Positions 33,981 through 43,569 are shown, numbered from the stretch's first letter. The stretch is DNA of 64,000 nt from Gammaproteobacteria bacterium (GCA_029880855.1 JAOUNS010000007.1:62001-126000), one strand, 5' to 3'. Notes: a model not told the origin generated them from the letters alone. Made by a program: numbers and translations.

Positions 33981-35240
33981 ATGGATAAATCCAAAATTCA
34001 TCCTACTCCCATGCTCGATGTCCTGGAAGATGGTCCCTGGCCGAGCTTTATCTCCGGGTTCAAGCGCATGCGCGACCAGCACCCCAATCAAAAGATTAAC
34101 GAAATGGCCAACTCTCTGCTGGGCCAGCTCGAACACTCCTATGAAACCCGCAAGGGTTACTGGAAAGGCGGTACAGTTTCTGTATTCGGTTATGGCGGCG
34201 GTATCATTCCGCGTTTCTCTGAAGTCGGCCACGCCTTCCCTGAATCAAAAGAATTCCACACTCTGCGTGTACAGCCACCTGCCGGCAACTACTACACCAC
34301 TGATATGCTGAACCAACTGGCGAACAGCTGGGAAAAATGGGGTTCAGGTATGGTTACATTCCATGGTCAGACCGGTAACATTATGTTCATCGGTACCACT
34401 ACTGAAAACACCCAGCACTTCTTTGATGAAATCAACGAATACGGTTGGGACCTCGGTGGTGCCGGTCCTTGCGTACGTACCGCCATGTCTTGTGTCGGTG
34501 CCGCTCGTTGCGAACAGTCTTGCGCCAACGAACACGCCATTCAGCGTCACCTGGTAAACACCTTTACTGATGACGTACACCGTCCCGCCCTGCCATACAA
34601 ATTCAAGTTCAAGGTTTCCGGTTGCCCGAACGACTGCCAGAACGCTATCGAACGTTCTGACTTCGCGGTTATCGGTACCTGGCGCGACGACATGAAGGTT
34701 GATCAGGCTGAAGTTAAAGCCTTCATCGACAAGAAAGGTCGTGATTACGTGATCGACAACGTGACCACCCGTTGCCCGACCAACTGCATGACACTGAACG
34801 ATGACAACACACTGGCTATCGACAACGGCAACTGCGTACGCTGCATGCACTGTCTGAACGTTATGTGTAAAGCCCTGTCTCCCGGTGATGACCGTGGTGT
34901 CACCATTCTGATTGGTGGCAAGCGCACTCTGAAGATCGGCGACCTGATGGGTACTGTAGTGGTTCCGTTCATGAAGCTGGACACTGCCGAAGATTACGAA
35001 AGACTGGTTGAAATGGCTTCCAGCATCATCGACTTCTTCGCTGAAAATGCGCTGGAACACGAACGCACCGGTGAAATGATTGAACGTATCGGCCTGGTTA
35101 ACTTCCTGGAAGGCATTGGCATTGACGTTGATCCGAACATGGTCAGCAACCCGCGCCAAAGCTCCTACGTCCGTATGGACGGCTGGGACGAAGAAGCCGA
35201 AAAATGGTTTGCTCGCAAAGCTGAACAGGCTGCGGGTTAA
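33981..35240 (+). CDS. dsrA: Dissimilatory sulfite reductase alpha subunit
   Basis: DsrA with DsrB forms the cytoplasmic siroheme enzyme that in sulfur oxidisers runs in the sulfite-forming direction. The 419-residue protein shows the siroheme/[4Fe-4S] cysteines (CVGAARCEQSC and GCPNDCQNA) and a ferredoxin insert (CPTNC...CVRCMHCLNVMC). I take the ATG at 33981, 4 nt after AAGGAGAA; an upstream TTG has no such site. Operon context with dsrEFH and dsrL places it in the oxidative type. The codon pattern is strongly biased, as expected for high expression. Confidence 0.97.
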   Translation: MDKSKIHPTPMLDVLEDGPWPSFISGFKRMRDQHPNQKINEMANSLLGQLEHSYETRKGYWKGGTVSVFGYGGGIIPRFSEVGHAFPESKEFHTLRVQPPAGNYYTTDMLNQLANSWEKWGSGMVTFHGQTGNIMFIGTTTENTQHFFDEINEYGWDLGGAGPCVRTAMSCVGAARCEQSCANEHAIQRHLVNTFTDDVHRPALPYKFKFKVSGCPNDCQNAIERSDFAVIGTWRDDMKVDQAEVKAFIDKKGRDYVIDNVTTRCPTNCMTLNDDNTLAIDNGNCVRCMHCLNVMCKALSPGDDRGVTILIGGKRTLKIGDLMGTVVVPFMKLDTAEDYERLVEMASSIIDFFAENALEHERTGEMIERIGLVNFLEGIGIDVDPNMVSNPRQSSYVRMDGWDEEAEKWFARKAEQAAG

Positions 35241-35287
35241 TCGCCAGGTATCAACGAGATAACAAGAAGTTAAGTCAGGAGATTAAA

Positions 35288-36364
35288 ATGGCACAAGCTC
35301 AAATGCGTCATCCTATTGAATCCGGTTGCCCAGACGGCTTCCAGTACATGCATCCAGTGATGCGCCGTAACTACGGCCAGTGGAAATTCCACGAGCATCC
35401 CCGTCCCGGCGTTCTGCGTCACGTTGCCAACAGCGGTGATGAAGTCTGGACTGTTAAGGCCGGTACCCAGCGTATCCTTGACGTTTTCACTCTGCGCAAG
35501 CTGACTGAAATCGGCGACAAGTTTGCTGACGGTTACGTTCGTTTCACTATCCGTTCCAACATCGAATACATGGTATCCGACAAGAGCAAGGTTGATGCTC
35601 TGATCAAAGCCCTGGAAGATGCCGGTTTCGTCGTCGGCGGTACCGCCAACTCTGTTGCAATGATCTCTCACACACAGGGCTGGTTGCACTGTGACATCCC
35701 CGGCACCGACGCCTCTGGTGTTGTGAAGGCCATGATGGATGAACTGATTGACGAGTTCAAAGGCCACAACATGCCGAACCGTGTGCATATCACCACTTCC
35801 TGCTGCCAGATCAACTGCGGTGGTCAGGGTGATATCGCGATCAACGTTCAGCACACCAAGCCGCCGAAGATCAATCACGATCTGGTTGCCAACGTTTGTG
35901 AACGTCCTTCTGTTGTTGCCCGTTGCCCGGTTGCTGCGATTCGTCCGGCCATGGTTAACGGCAAGCCTTCTCTGGAAGTTGATGAGAAGAAATGTATCTG
36001 CTGTGGCGCGTGCTTCCCACCCTGCCCTCCAATGCAGATCAACGATGCAGAAAACACCAAGCTGGCTATCTGGGTCGGTGGTAACCACTCCAACGCCCGC
36101 AAGAAACCGACCTTCCAGAAACTGGTTGCAGCCGGTGTACCGAACAATCCTCCTCGTTGGCCGGAAGCAACCGCCATCGTTAAGCGCATCCTGAAAGAAT
36201 ACAAGGCCGGCGCCAAGGATTGGGAACGTATCAACGACTGGATCGACCGTATCGGTTGGCCGCGTTTCTTCGAAGTTACCGGTCTGCCGTTCACCAAGTA
36301 TCATATTGATAACTGGACCGGCGCTCGTAACAGCCTGAATGCTTCTACACACATCCGCTTCTAA
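35288..36364 (+). CDS. dsrB: Dissimilatory sulfite reductase beta subunit
   Basis: The 358-residue protein has the C-x5-C and C-x3-C siroheme/cluster motifs (SCCQINCGG, ARCPVAAI) and a ferredoxin domain (CICCGACFPPCPP). It follows dsrA by 47 nt, with a TCAGGAG site. It pairs with DsrA as alpha2beta2 and delivers product to DsrC. Confidence 0.97.
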   Translation: MAQAQMRHPIESGCPDGFQYMHPVMRRNYGQWKFHEHPRPGVLRHVANSGDEVWTVKAGTQRILDVFTLRKLTEIGDKFADGYVRFTIRSNIEYMVSDKSKVDALIKALEDAGFVVGGTANSVAMISHTQGWLHCDIPGTDASGVVKAMMDELIDEFKGHNMPNRVHITTSCCQINCGGQGDIAINVQHTKPPKINHDLVANVCERPSVVARCPVAAIRPAMVNGKPSLEVDEKKCICCGACFPPCPPMQINDAENTKLAIWVGGNHSNARKKPTFQKLVAAGVPNNPPRWPEATAIVKRILKEYKAGAKDWERINDWIDRIGWPRFFEVTGLPFTKYHIDNWTGARNSLNASTHIRF

Positions 36365-36378
36365 GAGGGATTGTTAAT

Positions 36379-36771
36379 ATGAAGCTTTCGATTCAGGTAA
36401 ACGAAGGTCCATATAACCACGAAGCTTCCGTGTCCGCCTTGAATTACACCAAGGCGGCACTGGAAGCCGGTCATGAGATCTTCCGCGTGTTCTTCTATCA
36501 CGATGGCGTTAATAACGGCACACGTTACACCACTCCACCACAGGACGATATTAATATCGCCAACACCTGGAGTGAACTTGCAGAGAAGCATGGTCTTGAC
36601 CTGGTTGTCTGTGTAGCTGCTGCCCAACGTCGCGGTATTGTTGATGAAGGCGAACAACAACGTAATGGCAAAGACGGTAATAATATTGCAGCCGGTTTCC
36701 GTATCTCTGGTCTCGGCCAGTTGATCGAAGCAGGCATCCAAAGCGACCGTCTGGTTGTGTTCGGAGATTAA
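36379..36771 (+). CDS. dsrE: Sulfur-transfer protein DsrE
   Basis: The 130-residue DsrE-fold protein has the active cysteine in VCVAAAQRRGI (about residue 78). In Allochromatium, DsrE2F2H2 passes sulfur to DsrC. It follows dsrB by 14 nt. Confidence 0.95.
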   Translation: MKLSIQVNEGPYNHEASVSALNYTKAALEAGHEIFRVFFYHDGVNNGTRYTTPPQDDINIANTWSELAEKHGLDLVVCVAAAQRRGIVDEGEQQRNGKDGNNIAAGFRISGLGQLIEAGIQSDRLVVFGD

Positions 36772-36781
36772 GGGGAGACAC

Positions 36782-37189
36782 ATGTCAGATATTAAAAAAT
36801 TCATGTACGTCAACCGCAAGGCTCCTTACGGCACTATTTATGCCTGGGAATCTCTGGAGGTTGTCCTGATCGGTGCTGCTTTCGAACAGGACGTCAGCCT
36901 GGCGTTTGTTGATGACGGTGTGTATCAGTTGTGCAAGGGCCAGGACACAACCGGTCTTGGCATCAAGAACTTTTCTGCAACATATCGTGCATTGGGCGAT
37001 TATGATGTCAGCAAACTGTATGTTGAGAAGGAATCTCTCGAAGCCCGCGGTCTGACTTTAGACGATCTGATGCCTCTGACTTATGAAGATGCAGACGATG
37101 ACTACGCAGAGAAGGATTCTATCCGTGTTGTCAGTTCACAGGAAATGGCCGAGCTGTTTGAGCAAAGCGATGTCCTGTTCAACTTCTAA
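36782..37189 (+). CDS. dsrF: DsrEFH complex subunit DsrF
   Basis: I take the ATG at 36782, after AGGGGAGACAC; the frame is open further upstream without a ribosome site. The 135-residue protein has the DsrF fold (KKFMYVNRKAPYGTIYAWE) and is structural in the DsrEFH hexamer. The gap from dsrE is 10 nt. Confidence 0.95.
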   Translation: MSDIKKFMYVNRKAPYGTIYAWESLEVVLIGAAFEQDVSLAFVDDGVYQLCKGQDTTGLGIKNFSATYRALGDYDVSKLYVEKESLEARGLTLDDLMPLTYEDADDDYAEKDSIRVVSSQEMAELFEQSDVLFNF

Positions 37190-37207
37190 CGGGGTGAGGT
37201 AACTATT

Positions 37208-37516
37208 ATGTCTATATTACATACCGTTAACAAATCACCTTTTGATCGCAACTCACTGGAATCCTGTGTGCGTCTTGCGGCAAAAGGCGGCGCAGTCCTG
37301 ATGATCGAGGACGGCGTCTACGGTGCCATGAAGGGTACAACAGCATCCGACATGGTCACCAATGCGATGAAGGATCTAACCTTCTACGTATTAGGCCCTG
37401 ACCTGAAGGCACGGGGTGTAGATGAGGGAAAACTCATTGATGGTGTTAAGGTCGTTGATTACAACGGCTTTGTAACCCTTACGGTAGAAAACGACAAGGT
37501 ACAGTCCTGGCTGTAA
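37208..37516 (+). CDS. dsrH: DsrEFH complex subunit DsrH
   Basis: The 102-residue TusB/DsrH-type protein (MSILHTVNKSPFDRNSLESC...) has the conserved Cys20. It interacts with DsrE and DsrF in sulfur relay to DsrC. A GGTGAGG site precedes the start. Confidence 0.95.
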   Translation: MSILHTVNKSPFDRNSLESCVRLAAKGGAVLMIEDGVYGAMKGTTASDMVTNAMKDLTFYVLGPDLKARGVDEGKLIDGVKVVDYNGFVTLTVENDKVQSWL

Positions 37517-37558
37517 CCGACGTTTTTGAAACAATTCATCTGACGAGGAGAAAATACC

Positions 37559-37891
37559 ATGGGTATTGAAGTAAACGGCAAGGTCCTTGAGACCGACGAA
37601 GAAGGTTACCTGGCGAACCTTAACGAGTGGACTCCTGAGGTAGCCACTGCTATGGCCAAGGAAGAAGACGTTGACCTGACTGAAAATCACTGGGAAGTAA
37701 TCAACTTCCTGCGTGAATACTACGAAGAATACCAGATCGCTCCTGCGGTTCGTGTTCTGACCAAAGCTATCGGCAAGAAACTGGGTCCGGACAAAGGCAA
37801 CAGCAAGTACCTGTACGAACTGTTCCCCTATGGTCCCGGCAAACAGGCTTGTAAATACGCCGGCCTGCCCAAGCCAACCGGCTGCGTATAA
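37559..37891 (+). CDS. dsrC: Sulfur carrier DsrC
   Basis: The 110-residue protein ends in the flexible arm CKYAGLPKPTGCV with both conserved cysteines (Cys98, Cys109), which carry sulfur as persulfide or trisulfide between DsrEFH, DsrAB and DsrMKJOP. It follows a GAGGAG site. The downstream hairpin suggests that dsrABEFHC messages may partly end here. Confidence 0.97.
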   Translation: MGIEVNGKVLETDEEGYLANLNEWTPEVATAMAKEEDVDLTENHWEVINFLREYYEEYQIAPAVRVLTKAIGKKLGPDKGNSKYLYELFPYGPGKQACKYAGLPKPTGCV

Positions 37892-37900
37892 GCAGATGTG

Positions 37901-37922
37901 AGAGGGGGGTTTCCCCCTCTTC
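37901..37922 (+). terminator. Hairpin after dsrC, weak terminator or attenuator
   Basis: A perfect 8-bp stem AGAGGGGG/CCCCCTCT with GTTT loop (37901-37920), followed only by TTCC. Without a long T run it is more likely an attenuator or a 3'-end stabiliser of dsrC mRNA than a complete stop. Confidence 0.5.
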
Positions 37923-37925
37923 CAC

Positions 37926-38070
37926 TTGGCAGACTGCGTAAAAACTATTGCGCTTGACAATCCGGCGTTAAAAAATGGTTCAAAATGCTCATTTACTAAC
38001 GTGTAAATTCCGCTTTTTCACCATTTTTTGCCTTGACTTGTCTGCGCTCATAACGCTTTTACACAGCCTG
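37926..38070. mobile_element. MITE-like imperfect inverted repeat between dsrC and dsrM
   Basis: The ends GGCAGACTGCGTAAAA (from 37928) and, on the minus strand, CCAGGCTGTGTAAAAG (from 38071) are inverted copies. The complementarity continues inward: TTGCGC/GAGCGC, TGACAA/GACAAG and a shared AAAAAATGG block. The element is about 145 bp without an open frame, as expected for a transposon-derived miniature element or a large folded RNA. No target duplication is obvious. Confidence 0.5.
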
Positions 38071-38108
38071 GGATAATTTTAAGAATAATTAGAGGAAGGT
38101 ATAGTGGC

Positions 38109-38873
38109 ATGACAGCTCTGTCGTACTTTTTTGTGTTTTTGTTCTATGCAGCAACTGCCGTGTTTGTTATTGGTGTGGCACGCAAGATCATGCAGTATGC
38201 ACGTACCCCTGCTCCGTTAAAGATTCCAACCACGCCTGCGCCGGTAACGCAAACAGGTGTGGTTTTTCGTATGGCTCGTGAAGTCGTACTCTTCTCCAGT
38301 CTGTTCAAGTCCAATAAATGGACCTGGGTATTCGGCTGGATGTTCCATTTTGCTTTATTACTGGCCTTTGTCCGTCATCTGCGTTACGCCATTTCCTCGG
38401 ATAACATTCTGTGGCCGCTGATTAATAACAGTCTGGTATTGGCCGCCGGTCAATACGGCGCCCTGGCCATGTTGCTTGGTCTGACCGGCCTGTTCGGTCG
38501 TCGCATCTTTGTTGATCGCGTGCGTTATATCTCTGCACCCTCTGACTACCTGATGCTGATCCTGATTTTCGCCATTGCCACCACCGGCGCAATGATGTCC
38601 TTTGTCACACATACCGACATTGTACAATTGAAGTCCTTTGTACTCGGACTCATCTGGTTTAACTGGCAACCCCTGCCCAATGATGGTCTGTTGATCACCC
38701 ATCTGGCGCTGGTTGCCCTGCTGATGCTTATCTTCCCCATCAGCAAACTGCTCCACGCTCCGGGTCTGTTCTTTAGCCCGACACGTAACCAGGTCGACAA
38801 CCCGCGCGAGAAACGCCATATCTCTCCCTGGGGTCAGGCCATTGATGATGCCGAAGCGAAAGCCAAGGCTTAA
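38109..38873 (+). CDS. dsrM: Membrane cytochrome b subunit DsrM
   Basis: The 254-residue protein has five membrane helices, with histidines in FHFALLLAFVRH and ITHLALV positioned for b-hemes as in NarI. It is part of DsrMKJOP, linking DsrC oxidation state to the quinone pool. It follows the MITE-like region, so it may need its own promoter or read-through. Confidence 0.95.
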   Translation: MTALSYFFVFLFYAATAVFVIGVARKIMQYARTPAPLKIPTTPAPVTQTGVVFRMAREVVLFSSLFKSNKWTWVFGWMFHFALLLAFVRHLRYAISSDNILWPLINNSLVLAAGQYGALAMLLGLTGLFGRRIFVDRVRYISAPSDYLMLILIFAIATTGAMMSFVTHTDIVQLKSFVLGLIWFNWQPLPNDGLLITHLALVALLMLIFPISKLLHAPGLFFSPTRNQVDNPREKRHISPWGQAIDDAEAKAKA

Positions 38874-38903
38874 TTAGAATAACGGTAGACTGAGGATATA
38901 AAC

Positions 38904-40418
38904 GTGGCTGATTTTGAAGTCCCAGAATTACAAGAGATTCCCGTCATCCCCAAGCTTAAAGAAGGGGCCATGGCGCACAGCTCGCCGTTCATTTCCAAGG
39001 AACAGTTCCAGATTCCGCTGGGCTATCCGGGAGAACTGGTCGAGAACTGGGAAGAGAAGGTCTATGAAAAGATGGATGATCTGCGCAAGCGCTATCGTTC
39101 CTTCCAGGTCTATCTCGACGCCTGCGTAAAATGCGGCGCCTGTACTGACAAGTGCCACTACTACCTGGGCACTTCTGATCCGAAAAACATGCCGGTGGCT
39201 CGTCAGGATCTGCTGCGCAAGGTTTACCGCGGCAAATTTACTGCGGCCGGCAAGTTCTGGACCAAACTGGGTATGCCCTGGATGGTCGGTGCGGCCGAGA
39301 TGACCAAAGAACTGCTGGACGAGTGGTACAGCTACTTCCATCAGTGTTCGCAGTGCCGTCGTTGCTCGGTCTACTGCCCGTACGGTATTGATACCGCCGA
39401 AATCTCCATGGCTGCCCGTGAAATCATGGACAGTGTGGGTGTGGGCCAGAAGTACTGTAACGAAATCATCGGCAAGGTCTTCAAGATCGGTAACAACCTG
39501 GGTCTGCCCCAGCCTGCGCTGGTTGACACACTGGAAGGTCTGGAAGAAGAAGTACAGGAAGATACCGGTGTCGCGGTGAAGTTCCCGCTGGACGTGAAAG
39601 GTGCTGACATCCTGCTGGTCACTCCTTCTGCTGACTTCTTTGCCGAACCGCATGTCGACGGTCTGATTGGCTATGCCAAGGTTTTCCATGAAACCGGCGC
39701 CAGCTGGACCATGAGTTCTCATGCTTCTGAAGCCGGCAACTTCGGTATGTTCATTGGTTCTTATGAAAATATGCGCCGCGTTTCGCGCCGTATTCGCGAA
39801 GCCGCCATTGAACTGGGTGTCAAGCGCATTGTTTTCGGTGAATGCGGTCACGCCTGGCGTATCGCTTACAGCTTCCTGAATACACTGGCCGGTCCGTGGG
39901 ACTTCCTGGACCCGAACTATCCGGTACCGCAGCACATTTGTGAATATACCTATGATGCGATCCAGGCCGGCAAACTGAAGTTCGATAAATCTCAAAACGA
40001 CTGGCGCACCATGACCTTCCACGACTCCTGTAACGTGGCGCGTGCCTCACGTATGGGTCCCAAACCCGGTGGTCAGTTTGAAATTCCGCGTGCCGTTATC
40101 AAGGCCGTTTGTAACAATTTCCACGATATGCCTGCTGAAACAATCGGTGAAGCCACCTTCTGTTGCGGCGGTGGCGGCGGTCTGTTGACCGATGACCTGA
40201 TGGAGATCCGCGTCAAGGGTGCCAAGCCTCGTGCTGAAGCCTTGAAGAGTGTTGTGGAAGAACAAGGTGTGACACACATGGCGGCTATTTGCGCCATTTG
40301 CAAGAGTCAGTTTACCAAGGTACTGCCCTACTACGGCTTTACCATGGACCAGATTGTCAGCGTACACCAATTGGTGGGTGACGCGATTGTATTAACCAAA
40401 TCAGATTCAGACGAATAG
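38904..40418 (+). CDS. dsrK: HdrD-like iron-sulfur subunit DsrK
   Basis: The 504-residue cytoplasmic protein has two ferredoxin motifs (CVKCGACTDKC and CSQCRRCSVYC) and CCG-type motifs (FCCGGGGG, with ICAICKS later) typical of heterodisulfide reductase-like catalysis. It is thought to reduce or oxidise the DsrC disulfide. The start is GTG after GAGGATA. Confidence 0.95.
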   Translation: MADFEVPELQEIPVIPKLKEGAMAHSSPFISKEQFQIPLGYPGELVENWEEKVYEKMDDLRKRYRSFQVYLDACVKCGACTDKCHYYLGTSDPKNMPVARQDLLRKVYRGKFTAAGKFWTKLGMPWMVGAAEMTKELLDEWYSYFHQCSQCRRCSVYCPYGIDTAEISMAAREIMDSVGVGQKYCNEIIGKVFKIGNNLGLPQPALVDTLEGLEEEVQEDTGVAVKFPLDVKGADILLVTPSADFFAEPHVDGLIGYAKVFHETGASWTMSSHASEAGNFGMFIGSYENMRRVSRRIREAAIELGVKRIVFGECGHAWRIAYSFLNTLAGPWDFLDPNYPVPQHICEYTYDAIQAGKLKFDKSQNDWRTMTFHDSCNVARASRMGPKPGGQFEIPRAVIKAVCNNFHDMPAETIGEATFCCGGGGGLLTDDLMEIRVKGAKPRAEALKSVVEEQGVTHMAAICAICKSQFTKVLPYYGFTMDQIVSVHQLVGDAIVLTKSDSDE

Positions 40419-40437
40419 ATAGCTCAGGAGAACTGGC

Positions 40438-42387
40438 ATGGCTACATCCCGTGATGATATGCACAACGAAAAATTGACCTTCCGGAGATTTAAGGACGGT
40501 GACGATGAATGGCGTTCAATGACCGCCCGAATTTTCAAGGGCGACAAGTCACACAAGTGCCCGACCTACGTCCACCGCACCCCACCCTGCCAGGGCAGTT
40601 GCCCGGCCGGTGAAGATATCCGCGGCTGGCTGGACATCGTACGTGGTATTGAAAAACCCGCCGATGGCATGACCATGCAGGAATATGCCTTCCGCCGTTC
40701 TACCGCTGCCAACCCCTTCCCTTCAGTAATGGGTCGTGTATGTCCCGCTCCGTGTGAAGACGGTTGTAACCGTAATCAGGTTGAAGATCACGTCGGTATC
40801 AACGCCGTTGAACAATACATCGGTGACACCGCGCTGGATCAGGGTTACAAATTTGCTGCCGGTGCAGAAACAGGCAAGAAGATCGCCGTCATCGGCGGTG
40901 GCCCTGCCGGTCTGGCTGCAGCCTACCAGTTGCGTCTGCTGGGTCACGGCGTAACCCTGTTCGACAACCACAAGGAACTGGGCGGCATGATGCGCTACGG
41001 TATCCCCGGTTATCGTACTCCCCGTGATGTTCTGGACGGCGAAATCAACCGTATCATCGAAATGGGCGTGGAAACCCGCATGGGCGTCAAGGTCGGTGTC
41101 GATGTTTCCATGGCCGATGTTGAAAAAGAATTCGACGCTGTACTGTGGGCTCTGGGTGCACAGGCCGGTCGTCAACTGCCGATCCCGAACGCCGACAAGG
41201 CTTCAAACTGCCTGACCGGTGTAGACTTCCTGGAAGCCTTCAACGATGGTCGCCTGCAGCTGGTATCTGAAAAGGTAGTGGTAATCGGTGGTGGTGATAC
41301 CTCTATCGACGTTGCCTCGGTTGCTCGTCGTCTGGGTCATATCACCAACATCAATGAAAAAGATCGTCCGGAAAACGTGGTACTGGGCCATACCGCCCAC
41401 GACGTGGCCGCTTCCGCCAAGCGCCAGGGCGCCACTGTTACCCTGATGTCACGTTCACCGATTGAAAAAATGAACGCCGCCCAGCACGAAGTGGACGATG
41501 CGCTGCGTGAAGGTGTGAACGTTCGTGGTTGCCTGAGTCCGGTTGAAGTTATCCTGGGTGATGACGGTCGTGCCCGCGCTCTGAAAGTAATCGAACTGGA
41601 AGAAGACGGCAAGACTGAAAAAGCCGGTTCTGAATTCGAAATCGAAGCTGACCTGATCGTTGCCGCAATCGGCCAGGGCGGTGACCTGACCGGTCTGGAC
41701 GGTCTGGGTAATGCACGTGGTCTGATGGACGCCGACCAGCACTATCAGGTGCCCGGCAAGCCCGGTCACTTCGTTGCCGGTGATATCGTGCGCCCGCACC
41801 TGTTGACCACCGCTATCGGTCAGGCCTCTATCGCGGTACAGAGTATCGATCACTATCTGAAGTCCGACGAACTGCGCAAACGCCCCAAGGTTGACAAGCA
41901 CCACTTCAACCTGCTGTCCAAACTGCGTGAAGCCGGCCTGGAACCTGAACATTTCGATGCGACTGTTGGTGATCAGCGTGGTACGTCTGATGCAAAATAT
42001 GCCATTCACAACTACGAAGACCGTTCTGCTGCGGAAATCATTCCTTCCGACAGACTGTTCCTGGGTCACTTCGGCTTTACACCACGCCTGAAGCGTGAAG
42101 AAGATGTACCCAACTCTGATGAAGTACTGGGTCACTTCCAGGAACGTATGAAAGGTCTGAGTGAAGAACAGGCTGTCAAGGAAGCCGACCGTTGCATGAG
42201 CTGCGGTATGTGTTTCGAATGTGACAACTGCGTCATCTTCTGCCCACAGGATGCTATCTTCCGTACGCCGAAGAAAGAAGCCACCATGGGTCGTTATGTA
42301 ACGACTGATTATGCCAAGTGTGTCGGCTGCCACATCTGTCAGGATGTATGCCCCACCGGCTATATCGACATGGGTATGGGTGAATAA
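40438..42387 (+). CDS. dsrL: NAD(P)H-linked iron-sulfur flavoprotein DsrL
   Basis: The 649-residue protein has N-terminal cluster cysteines (CQGSCPAG, CPAPCEDGC), an FAD Rossmann motif (IAVIGGGPAGLAAAYQ), an NAD(P) motif (VVVIGGGDTSIDVAS) and a C-terminal ferredoxin pair (CMSCGMCFECDNC, CVGCHICQDVC). DsrL transfers electrons between DsrAB and NAD(P) in oxidative Dsr systems. An AGGAG site precedes it. Confidence 0.96.
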   Translation: MATSRDDMHNEKLTFRRFKDGDDEWRSMTARIFKGDKSHKCPTYVHRTPPCQGSCPAGEDIRGWLDIVRGIEKPADGMTMQEYAFRRSTAANPFPSVMGRVCPAPCEDGCNRNQVEDHVGINAVEQYIGDTALDQGYKFAAGAETGKKIAVIGGGPAGLAAAYQLRLLGHGVTLFDNHKELGGMMRYGIPGYRTPRDVLDGEINRIIEMGVETRMGVKVGVDVSMADVEKEFDAVLWALGAQAGRQLPIPNADKASNCLTGVDFLEAFNDGRLQLVSEKVVVIGGGDTSIDVASVARRLGHITNINEKDRPENVVLGHTAHDVAASAKRQGATVTLMSRSPIEKMNAAQHEVDDALREGVNVRGCLSPVEVILGDDGRARALKVIELEEDGKTEKAGSEFEIEADLIVAAIGQGGDLTGLDGLGNARGLMDADQHYQVPGKPGHFVAGDIVRPHLLTTAIGQASIAVQSIDHYLKSDELRKRPKVDKHHFNLLSKLREAGLEPEHFDATVGDQRGTSDAKYAIHNYEDRSAAEIIPSDRLFLGHFGFTPRLKREEDVPNSDEVLGHFQERMKGLSEEQAVKEADRCMSCGMCFECDNCVIFCPQDAIFRTPKKEATMGRYVTTDYAKCVGCHICQDVCPTGYIDMGMGE

Positions 42388-42408
42388 TAAAAATATTGGG
42401 GATAACCA

Positions 42409-42825
42409 ATGGTGTATTTGCAAAGACATATACGCAAACTTGTTACACTGGTCGGGCTCGGCATTTTGCTGAGCCTGTCCCTGACAAGCCAGGCGGCTGA
42501 TCTGAAGCCTGTCATTCCGACAGCCAAAGGTGGTCAGTGTGTGGAAAAAACCGATGTGATGCGCAAGAACCACATGGAGTTTATTCTCCATCAGCGTAAC
42601 GACACATTGCGTCGCGGTATTCGCACCAGCAAGCACAGCCTGAAAGAGTGTATTGAATGCCATAATGCACCGGCCAATGACGGTAAAGTCGCCCGCATCA
42701 GTGAAAAGGATCATTTCTGCAGCAGTTGTCATACTTTCGCTGCTGTGAAAATCGATTGCTTTGAGTGCCATGCCGATAAACCGGAAGCCGCCCAATATCG
42801 AACCTCAGCCAAAGGGGGCCACTAA
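42409..42825 (+). CDS. dsrJ: Triheme periplasmic cytochrome DsrJ
   Basis: The 138-residue protein has an N-terminal signal/anchor (about 10-30) and three CXXCH motifs (CIECH, CSSCH, CFECH). An extra Cys in GGQCVEK corresponds to the cysteine ligand of the unusual His/Cys heme known in DsrJ. The next gene starts directly after the stop. Confidence 0.95.
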   Translation: MVYLQRHIRKLVTLVGLGILLSLSLTSQAADLKPVIPTAKGGQCVEKTDVMRKNHMEFILHQRNDTLRRGIRTSKHSLKECIECHNAPANDGKVARISEKDHFCSSCHTFAAVKIDCFECHADKPEAAQYRTSAKGGH

Positions 42826-43569
42826 ATGAAACAGGATACCGATATGAATCGTCGCCGGTTTCTGGGTCAGGCAGCTGCAGCTGCAGGTCTGGCCGTTGCT
42901 CCCGGCGTTATGCTTTATGAAGTGCAGGCCCGCCCTGCCGGTGAAGCTGCCACCAGCAAACAACGCTGGGGCATGCTGATCGACACCACCAAATGTGAAG
43001 TCGGTTGTAACGATTGTGTAACCGCCTGTAAAACAGAAAACGGCTGGGGTGCATCTGAAACCAAATCCTCAACGGAACAACAGGCACAGTGGATTCGCAA
43101 GGTGAAACTGACCGACAAACAAACCGGTCATGTGCAATCCCTGCCCCTGATGTGCCAGCATTGCGAGACCCCGCCCTGTGTGGATGTCTGCCCCACCGGT
43201 GCCTCCATGAAACGTGCCGACGGTATCGTGCTGGTGGACAAGCACATCTGTATCGGTTGCCGTTACTGCATGATGGCCTGTCCCTACAAGGCGCGTTCCT
43301 TCATCCATGAATCATTGAGTGGCCAGAAGGCTCACGCCCCGCGTGGTCTGGGCACCGTGGAAAGCTGCACACTGTGTGTGCATCGCGTTGACAAGGACGG
43401 TACACCCGCCTGTGTTGAATCCTGTAATGCCAAGGGCCACAAGGCGATGTATTTCGGTGACTTGAATGACCCGAACAGCGAAATCTCCAAACGCCTCAAA
43501 GAATTCGGCGGACAGCAGATTCGTGCAGACCTCGGTTTGAACACCGGTGTCCGTTATCAGGGTCTTTAA
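42826..43569 (+). CDS. dsrO: Periplasmic iron-sulfur protein DsrO
   Basis: The 247-residue protein has a Tat signal (NRRRFLGQAAAAAG) and four ferredoxin-type cysteine groups (CEVGCNDCVTAC, CQHCETPPCVDVC, CIGCRYCMMAC, CTLCVHRVD...C). It links DsrJ and DsrP in the DsrMKJOP complex. Confidence 0.95.
   Translation: MKQDTDMNRRRFLGQAAAAAGLAVAPGVMLYEVQARPAGEAATSKQRWGMLIDTTKCEVGCNDCVTACKTENGWGASETKSSTEQQAQWIRKVKLTDKQTGHVQSLPLMCQHCETPPCVDVCPTGASMKRADGIVLVDKHICIGCRYCMMACPYKARSFIHESLSGQKAHAPRGLGTVESCTLCVHRVDKDGTPACVESCNAKGHKAMYFGDLNDPNSEISKRLKEFGGQQIRADLGLNTGVRYQGL

Noticed and set aside
34344-36352. Long minus-strand open frames opposite dsrA and dsrB
   Set aside because: They result from strong codon bias in dsrAB; the plus-strand genes are certain.
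41455-42795. 446-codon minus-strand frame opposite dsrL and dsrJ
   Set aside because: Antisense to two well-supported genes with matching operon spacing; the protein has no recognisable domain.
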